Shown here: piece by piece, positions 59,714 to 64,000 of the stretch
How the letters are laid out: each line of letters starts with the position of its first letter
Numbering within the stretch: position 1 is the first letter of the stretch
Virus record (IMG/VR): IMGVR_UViG_3300048919_000175
Coordinates: 1 to 64,000 of that record
Length of the DNA stretch: 64,000 bases
Direction: 5' to 3' (one strand)
Source of the DNA: a virus
Position numbers and translations under genes: made by a program
The notes under the pieces: generated by a model
Told to the model about the DNA's origin: nothing
Database searches by the model: none
The model's input: only the letters and a program-made list of their open reading frames with translations

Positions 59714-60009
59714 TACTTTCTCCTGTTACGTTCTCGTAGTTCTTGGTAGTAAGCATATCGCCCGGTCTGGTCGCGCTTGGGCTTTGGCGTGCCCTTAATG
59801 CGCTTGTTGACCATGCTTACGGTATCCGCAACGCTATCACGAATTTCCACGTTCCACTTGCGCATCTGCTGGTAGCGCGGCCATACGTCGTCAGGCGCGC
59901 CGGTCACGGCTAGAAGGGCATGCCGGGCTGTTGCCGTCCGCCATGACTGGAGGGCATCCAGCACGTCTTGGTAGGCGTTTTCCATGGCATCAAAATCGTC
60001 TTGGCTCAC
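59713..60009 (-). CDS. Hypothetical protein, leftward, GTG start
   Basis: This 98-residue helical protein starts at GTG 60009 with GGGAG upstream and has a basic C terminus (GTPKPKRDQTGRYAYYQELR). It overlaps the next gene's start by one base (ATG). Function unknown. Confidence 0.55.
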   Translation of the reverse strand: MSQDDFDAMENAYQDVLDALQSWRTATARHALLAVTGAPDDVWPRYQQMRKWNVEIRDSVADTVSMVNKRIKGTPKPKRDQTGRYAYYQELRERNRRK

Positions 60010-61118
60010 TGATTATCTCCCATGGCCCGTGGGCCTTTTGGTATGGTTTTGTGGCGAGTTCACATTGGACAGCTTGTATTTTGTGAGGCCGCTGGCAAAT
60101 TATTACAATATTAATAACCTAGTAGCAAGGCGGAAGACCATGGGCTAGTTGTAAGTCATTGCATTGATAATGGGCAAAGGTTGGGTTTGTAAGGAAAGTA
60201 AACCAAGGTGCATGGATGGCTGTTTTGCGACCTTGGCCCATTGGCCCCAACAAAAACAAGGAGTTGCGGAGCGAAATGTAGATCACAAAGCATTACCGTT
60301 TATATACTTGCTTTGTTATGAGGCTGTAAAATTTTTTTAGCCATTAGGAATTAATTATTATAAAAAGTAGTAGTTAAAATAGTAGTATAGGACAAACCAA
60401 GGTCGTGAGCGGTAATGGTTTGTACTTGCCGCACGCCCGGCATTTCCGAATTCTACTGTCGCGGCTGGCCAATATACGATTTTCCAGACCCGCTTAGAGA
60501 ACTGCCTGTTTTGGGAATTTGGTTTAACCTTTCGTCGCTGAGGCCGGTAGGCTGGCCAATACTTGGGCGGCACCCGCACCTCTCCCTCTCATTCTCGGCA
60601 TTTAGACGACCGTCCTTTTGTACATACTGACTAAAACATGTACTTAGTACACTTTTGCCCTGCACCATGGGCCTAGCGCCCTGCACCTTGCCAGCCTAGA
60701 CATGCGCACACTGCCACAGAGACAGTCAAGGAGCGCAATGGGCCATGGCCCTAGTACCATGCACCCGCCAGCGTGCTAACGCGCTGTACGGCCTGCTCCG
60801 TGGCAAACAAACATTCAAGGAACGCTATGTAGTTCCATAATGCATGTTATGCAACAACAGCAAAAGCTAATATAACCCCTGCCGCTGGCCCTCGGCACCC
60901 TAGACATGCTTAACAGATCGTTAACGCATACAATTTAATTAAAATGCCACCAAATCGATCTACTCCTAGCGACGATCTAGTGCCCCGCTGCGTCGCGTCT
61001 CCGTGTCTTTTAAATTCCACCAGAATTCTTTTCAACGAAAGGTTGTACGTTTTAAAACCATGCCGGTTGGGAATTGGCCATGGACGATTTGCAGAAAACA
61101 GTTTTCCAATTTCCATGG
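60010..61118 (+). other. 1.1-kb largely non-coding region
   Basis: Only short, poor reading frames occur. It holds a half operator-like CTTGTATTTT (60073), AT-rich stretches (60094-60120, 60310-60395), a repeated GGCTGGCCAATA (60472, 60551), a repeated CCTAGACATGC (60695, 60899), several CCATGG words and a tandem TTAAC pair 11 bp apart (60910, 60921). Promoters for the leftward genes must lie near its left end. It may contain an origin. Confidence 0.5.
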
Positions 61119-61119
61119 T

Positions 61120-61157
61120 AAAAACACCTTGTATTTTAGCCAGTCCTCCCTTATACC
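61120..61157 (+). promoter_or_regulatory. Operator-like site, copy 4, with promoter-like -10
   Basis: AAAAACACCTTGTATTTTA (61120-61138) contains TTGTAT, followed 16 bases later by TTATAC. This gives the most promoter-like of the five sites. It would transcribe the tRNA-like element. Confidence 0.6.
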
Positions 61158-61287
61158 TACCCCATGCGCCATGGGCGATCGGAGAAGGCACCGGGCCGAC
61201 AGCCCGTGCGATGGTATCCTTTCGTTTGTCAAACTTGGCGCTAACTCGATGGCCCGCCGAATAAAGCGATAGCCATCACATGACGAA

Positions 61288-61373
61288 GTGCGATATGCGA
61301 AGGTCGGCGGTTCGAGCCCGCCCATGCCCGGAAGGCCGTGTAATCTCAGCTGGTAGAGGGTCACATACCGCAC
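61288..61373 (+). ncRNA. Circularly permuted tRNA-like RNA
   Basis: The order is end helix 5' strand (61288-61300), AGGTC, T arm GGCGG-TTCGAGC-CCGCC (61306-61322), then acceptor strands CATGCCC (61323-61329) and GGCCGTG (61334-61340) closed by the tetraloop GGAA. After TAA comes D arm TCTC-AGCTGGTA-GAGG (61344-61359), G, and end helix 3' strand (61361-61373). The end helix has 11 of 13 pairs, with two A.C mismatches; the acceptor has 6 of 7. Tertiary-contact bases of tRNA are present: GG in the D loop, TTC and A in the T loop, G15-C48 and T8-A14 equivalents. No anticodon loop and no CCA are encoded. Function unknown. Confidence 0.65.
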
Positions 61374-61399
61374 GTGCCGTCTGCAGCGGCTAGTCTCTC

Positions 61400-61434
61400 A
61401 AGGCCCATGGCAACCGGAGCCATGGGCCTTTTGC
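61400..61434 (+). terminator. Terminator after the tRNA-like RNA
   Basis: AAGGCCCATGG pairs perfectly with CCATGGGCCTT (61400-61410, 61420-61430), then TTG. It lies 27 bases after the tRNA-like fold and before the next gene. Confidence 0.85.
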
Positions 61435-61460
61435 ATTTACAGAACGATCAGGAGCAAACA

Positions 61461-61847
61461 ATGAGCGATAACTACCAAGCAATCTACGACGCAGTGCGAT
61501 CGAGGTTCAGCAATGTCGACGCCAACCAGATCATTCGCGAGCATGTCTCCATGCTGACCAACTCTGCCGGTCATGCCCTCGACATGGCCCGAGCCAATTT
61601 CGATAGCATGCTAGGGGAGCATCAGCGCCCTTCTGTGCTTTATCGGCCAACGCTGACGCAAGACGGCGATCACTGGCTCGCGATCTATGGTGATTTGCAA
61701 TCCGGCGTCGTTGGGGCCGGTCGCACTCCCGCTCAAGCCATGCAGGCGTTCGATCAAGCTTGGCACAAGCCCGCCGTGGCACCACCCAAGCTAAAGCCGA
61801 ACAACTGGCGCGCTCCGCCTCCGCCGAAAGAAAGTTTCATACCATGA
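61461..61847 (+). CDS. Hypothetical protein
   Basis: This 128-residue protein has ribosome site CAGGAGCAAAC. It is helical first (DNYQAIYDAVRSRFSNVDAN, then GHALDMARANFDSM), with a central pattern like HicB-type (HWLAIYGDLQSGVVGAGRTP then AQAMQAFDQAW) and a Pro-rich tail. A regulatory role is possible. Confidence 0.55.
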   Translation: MSDNYQAIYDAVRSRFSNVDANQIIREHVSMLTNSAGHALDMARANFDSMLGEHQRPSVLYRPTLTQDGDHWLAIYGDLQSGVVGAGRTPAQAMQAFDQAWHKPAVAPPKLKPNNWRAPPPPKESFIP

Positions 61848-61948
61848 ACATGGACTATAACACACTAGGCGAGCTCGGCGCGGCAGGCTTCATGATTGGA
61901 GTGTTCCTGTTGTTCCTCCTATTCGCAATTTTCAAGTACGGACCTTAA
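61844..61948 (+). CDS. One-helix membrane microprotein
   Basis: This is 34 residues in an ATGA overlap; the helix is AAGFMIGVFLLFLLFAIF. Confidence 0.55.
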   Translation: MNMDYNTLGELGAAGFMIGVFLLFLLFAIFKYGP

Positions 61949-61950
61949 TT

Positions 61951-62118
61951 ATGCCGATGAACGAAGACGAGCTTTACACTCTACTGGAAAAGTACATCCG
62001 CTGGGTCTATCTCTGCGAAGGCACAACATTCATCCACGACCACGGCTCAGAAGAATACTTCTCCAAGGAAGAGCTTGAACAGCTACTTCATTTCTACAAG
62101 AAGCTCAGGGAAGAGTAG
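61951..62118 (+). CDS. Small acidic protein
   Basis: This is 55 residues, helical and acidic, with aromatic core (LYTLLEKYIRWVYLCEGTTF; FSKEELEQLLHFYKKLREE). Function unknown. Confidence 0.55.
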   Translation: MPMNEDELYTLLEKYIRWVYLCEGTTFIHDHGSEEYFSKEELEQLLHFYKKLREE

Positions 62119-62119
62119 C

Positions 62120-62206
62120 ATGGACGCATTTACGATCATAACGCTTATAATCGGCTTGCTCTTGGACTGCATCATCATTGCCGCCTATTTAAAGTCGAAG
62201 CTGTGA
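62120..62206 (+). CDS. One-helix membrane microprotein
   Basis: This 28-residue hydrophobic peptide (FTIITLIIGLLLDCIIIAAY) with basic end starts one base after the previous stop. Confidence 0.5.
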   Translation: MDAFTIITLIIGLLLDCIIIAAYLKSKL

Positions 62207-62216
62207 AGGACATCCA

Positions 62217-62324
62217 ATGCCCCACTTCACATTCTGGATTATCTTTCTGCCGATGCTGGCGTTTTGGCTCGGGTGTCTCAAGGCCCGTCGCTCAAGTCGT
62301 CGGAGTGAGGATTGCGAGGACTAA
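62217..62324 (+). CDS. One-helix membrane microprotein
   Basis: This is 35 residues with helix FTFWIIFLPMLAFWLGC and a basic/acidic tail (KARRSSRRSEDCED). Confidence 0.5.
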   Translation: MPHFTFWIIFLPMLAFWLGCLKARRSSRRSEDCED

Positions 62325-62327
62325 GTC

Positions 62328-62402
62328 ATGACACCGCTTAACCCCTGCCAGTTTCGTGAGGTTAAAGCTTGTCAAATAGCTGCGTGGCAGGTAGCATTCT
62401 GA
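62328..62402 (+). CDS. Very small reading frame, doubtful
   Basis: This is 24 codons from the ATG at 62328 directly behind the previous gene. It has no obvious ribosome site. It is listed because it continues the coupled array; it may be spurious. Confidence 0.25.
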   Translation: MTPLNPCQFREVKACQIAAWQVAF

Positions 62403-62466
62403 GGCACACTGAAATGTTATCCCCTTCCTCCCGGAAGTTTGCATATTCATTGTTCTCCTGAATTAG

Positions 62467-62501
62467 CCCGCTGTCGTACCCCGGCAGCGGGTCTTTTATT
62501 T
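62467..62501 (+). terminator. Rho-independent terminator
   Basis: CCCGCTG (62467-62473) with CAGCGGG (62485-62491), then TCTTTTATTTT. It ends the microprotein unit. Confidence 0.85.
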
Positions 62502-62516
62502 TCCACTTGCCTTTGG

Positions 62517-62535
62517 TAAAATACCTTGTAGTTTA
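62517..62535 (+). promoter_or_regulatory. Operator-like 19-bp site, copy 5
   Basis: TAAAATACCTTGTAGTTTA, one mismatch from the perfect repeat. It stands before the structured region and the gene at 63101. Confidence 0.7.
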
Positions 62536-62542
62536 GGTTCCA

Positions 62543-62852
62543 CTCGCTGCACTGCCTTTGGGGTTCACGGATCCCTCAGTCTTGCAGCCGCGCAGGTGGT
62601 GCAGCGAGCCAGTCGGCAGGGCTGGGAAGTTCAGGCGTGACCCGCGCCTCAGTTTAAAACCGCAAGGTCTGAAAGATGTTGACATCAGGGTGGAGATTTA
62701 CGAGGGCCTTCGGGCCGCTGTGACATGGTCTTACGGCTTGAGCCATGTCCGGGAAAAGAGCGAGCCGTCCCGCGACCGTGACTATCGGTGTTAGGAAGCG
62801 GGTTAGTTTCAGAGATGCGACGTAGGGCTACCAAACCATACCGAGCATAGTA
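62543..62852 (+). ncRNA. Candidate structured non-coding RNA
   Basis: A long helix joins 62543-62556 with 62595-62608 (14 pairs, 2 G.T). Further hairpins: CCAG/CTGG, AGGCG/CGCCT, ACC-GCAA-GGT, GATG/CATC, GGCC-TTCG-GGCC (near 62705-62716) and GACATGG with CCATGTC (62722-62728, 62743-62749). GNRA and UUCG tetraloops are typical of folded RNA. A terminator follows. The strand is assumed from the flanking genes. The family is unknown. Confidence 0.45.
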
Positions 62853-62853
62853 G

Positions 62854-62897
62854 CAGGTCCGGTTCATTTTACAGGATGGACCGGACCTGTTCGTTTC
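62854..62897 (+). terminator. Terminator-like hairpin
   Basis: CAGGTCCGG (62854-62862) with CCGGACCTG (62881-62889), 18-base loop, then TTCGTTT. It would end the structured transcript. Confidence 0.65.
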
Positions 62898-63100
62898 AGC
62901 GGCGGATTTCCACTCTCCGCCGCGTGGTTGGTATGGCCTCGTCAGCTGGACCAACTGCCCCACCCTCCGTGCCGCATGGAGGGAAGTCGCCGTCCGGGCT
63001 ACCGCCTTTGTCCGGGAAAGAAGGTTGGGTCCGATCCTCGTCGGGCGAGAGCGCTGAGCGACCAGCACCCAACCGCGCTCCACTATTGATGAGGGACAAT
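62898..63100 (+). other. Structured leader region before the last unit
   Basis: It contains GCGGCGGA/TCCGCCGC (near 62900-62925), GTTGGT/ACCAAC, CCCTCC/GGAGGG and GGTTGGGT/ACCCAACC hairpins. No gene is convincing. It may be an untranslated leader. Confidence 0.45.
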
Positions 63101-63544
63101 GTGTCTGAGAATAATCTATGGCTTGAGCCGCAAATCACAACAGAACCAATCGAGGGAGCTGATAGATTTATCACATCCCGCCCGCCTGCAGTAGATGATT
63201 TGGTCTATCAGGCGTATACTAGAGGATACGCCAAGCAGGGTCTTCAGGACGCCATGCTTGAATATCAAGTGTGTGGCCCGAGCTATTGGTTCGATGAAGC
63301 CACGTCGCTTAATGCGTGGACCGAGGAATACATCACGGCCCGGCGCGTAGAAGATTTCCGCAAGCAGTATATGCAGGAATGGCCGGACGATCGCCCATGG
63401 CGCGAGGCCGAACGCGAATTCACGCGCATGATCGAGGGCGGCTACACGCGGACCCAAATCCGCAAGATTTTCCTGAATTACTATCCAACAATGACCAACG
63501 TCGATGTCAATCGGATGCTGGCCAAATACGAGGAGGCCAAGTGA
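63101..63544 (+). CDS. Hypothetical protein
   Basis: This is 147 residues from GTG 63101, six bases after GAGGG (ATG 63089 is the alternative). It is mostly helical with many aromatic and acidic residues (AREFTRMIEGGYTRTQ-like region and FLNYYPTMTNVDVNRMLAK). Function unknown. Confidence 0.6.
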   Translation: MSENNLWLEPQITTEPIEGADRFITSRPPAVDDLVYQAYTRGYAKQGLQDAMLEYQVCGPSYWFDEATSLNAWTEEYITARRVEDFRKQYMQEWPDDRPWREAEREFTRMIEGGYTRTQIRKIFLNYYPTMTNVDVNRMLAKYEEAK

Positions 63545-63666
63545 TCAGGTACGTTATCAACAAGCGCGTTGGCGGCGGGATCATCATTCGCTGGACCCCG
63601 GCCACGTTCGGCGGCTGGCATAGCCGGTTCTGGCTGATCAACAGCCTAGAGGAATGGAGCGCATGA
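63541..63666 (+). CDS. Small hypothetical protein, GTG start
   Basis: This is 41 residues in a GTGA overlap, basic and aromatic (IRYVINKRVGGGIIIRWTPA). It ends in an ATGA overlap. Confidence 0.5.
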   Translation: MIRYVINKRVGGGIIIRWTPATFGGWHSRFWLINSLEEWSA

Positions 63667-63998
63667 GCTACGAGCTTGTCAACGAAAACGAGCGCGACCC
63701 CAACAAGGTCTCTGCAAAGGGGACTTTTCTGCTCTATTCTTCGTTAGAACGCGACTTTGGGGCCAATATCGACCTCGCGCCAGACCTTGCGCCGGATGTC
63801 TTTGGGCTCGGCGAGGCTACCCATTTCGACAGTGCCAAGGACCCCGGCTATGTCTGGGTCTGGTTTTCAAATGGCAACATGTTGCGGGTCCCGATCGACA
63901 TGTTCAAGGATTTGCGCTTCAAACTCGACGAAAACATGCGCGATGGCGACCAATATGTCTTTCAATCGCGCGGGTTCACCAAAGGGATGCTCAAATGA
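63663..63998 (+). CDS. Hypothetical protein at the right edge
   Basis: This 111-residue protein is acidic and alpha/beta (AKGTFLLYSSLERDFGANID; GYVWVWFSNGNMLRVPIDMF). Its stop lies in ATGA at 63995, so another coupled gene probably starts there and leaves the window. Confidence 0.6.
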   Translation: MSYELVNENERDPNKVSAKGTFLLYSSLERDFGANIDLAPDLAPDVFGLGEATHFDSAKDPGYVWVWFSNGNMLRVPIDMFKDLRFKLDENMRDGDQYVFQSRGFTKGMLK

Positions 63999-64000
63999 AG

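Noticed and set aside
60944-61272. Frames of about 90-106 codons on both strands
   Set aside because: They cross the operator-like site and lack ribosome sites and protein-like composition.
61306-61359. Canonical tRNA gene
   Set aside because: The T arm lies upstream of the D arm, no anticodon loop follows the D arm and no second T arm is found downstream, so a normal tRNA is impossible.
61306-61359. Remnants of two separate tRNAs
   Set aside because: The acceptor strands and the outer ends are complementary to each other, and the tertiary-contact bases match, which two unrelated fragments would not show. Not fully excluded.
61288-61434. Two-piece permuted tmRNA of alphaproteobacteria
   Set aside because: A full D arm is present, and no tag reading frame or tmRNA-type 5' sequence is seen.
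62558-62794. 78-codon plus-strand frame from TTG
   Set aside because: No ribosome site, unusual residue mix, and it coincides with strong RNA-like helices.
1-64000. Integrase, transposase, insertion sequence or CRISPR array
   Set aside because: No reading frame shows such motifs and no regularly spaced repeats were found.

Overview
The window is a continuous piece of a tailed double-stranded DNA phage (Caudoviricetes) with an HK97-type head and a Mu-like contractile tail. It opens inside the large terminase gene and closes at the end of a gene near the right edge. No integrase, repressor, transposase, rRNA, canonical tRNA or CRISPR array was seen, so nothing here points to lysogeny. An alphaproteobacterial host is likely but inferred. 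A manual read of both strands found no GANTC, the site of the alphaproteobacterial CcrM methylase; TTG and GTG starts are common.

Layout. (1) Positions 1-24742, plus strand: late genes in the order terminase, portal, protease, capsid, small head proteins, neck and connector proteins, sheath, tube, tail-assembly chaperones with a -1 frameshift, tape measure, Mu gpN/gp44/gp45/gp46/gp47/gp48-like baseplate genes, two fibre genes, endolysin and a nested spanin pair. (2) 24819-38500, minus strand: replication and nucleotide metabolism, with a SNF2-type helicase, primase-helicase, DnaE-type polymerase, DnaQ-type exonuclease, HAD-like protein, deoxyribosyltransferase, ThyX-like protein, HD phosphohydrolase and two abundant-looking unknown proteins. 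(3) 38709-59142, plus strand: about 60 small, tightly coupled early or accessory genes, most unknown, including many one-helix membrane microproteins, a MazG-like enzyme, a TerB-like protein, a second deoxyribosyltransferase-like protein, and DUF932 and DUF2786 proteins. (4) 59204-60009, minus strand: two unknown genes. (5) 60010-61460: mostly non-coding. (6) 61461-63998, plus strand: further small genes and a structured non-coding stretch.

Regulation is unusually readable. A 19-bp inverted repeat related to TAAAATACCTTGTATTTTA stands at the head of five units (38646, 42148, 49043, 61120, 62517). A second class of promoter in 49.4-58.9 kb has TTGCNN-N16-TANNNT preceded by TTAACC at 14 bp or 24-25 bp, often with a second TTAAC exactly 11 bp further upstream. 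Strong hairpin terminators close the capsid, tube and several early units.

The most striking item is a short RNA-like sequence at 61288-61373 that folds as a tRNA in circularly permuted order: T arm, acceptor stem closed by a GGAA tetraloop, D arm, and then a helix joining the two ends where the anticodon arm should be. It lies between a promoter-like site and a strong terminator. A second structured, apparently non-coding stretch lies at 62543-62897. Both are sequence-based predictions and need expression and covariation tests.
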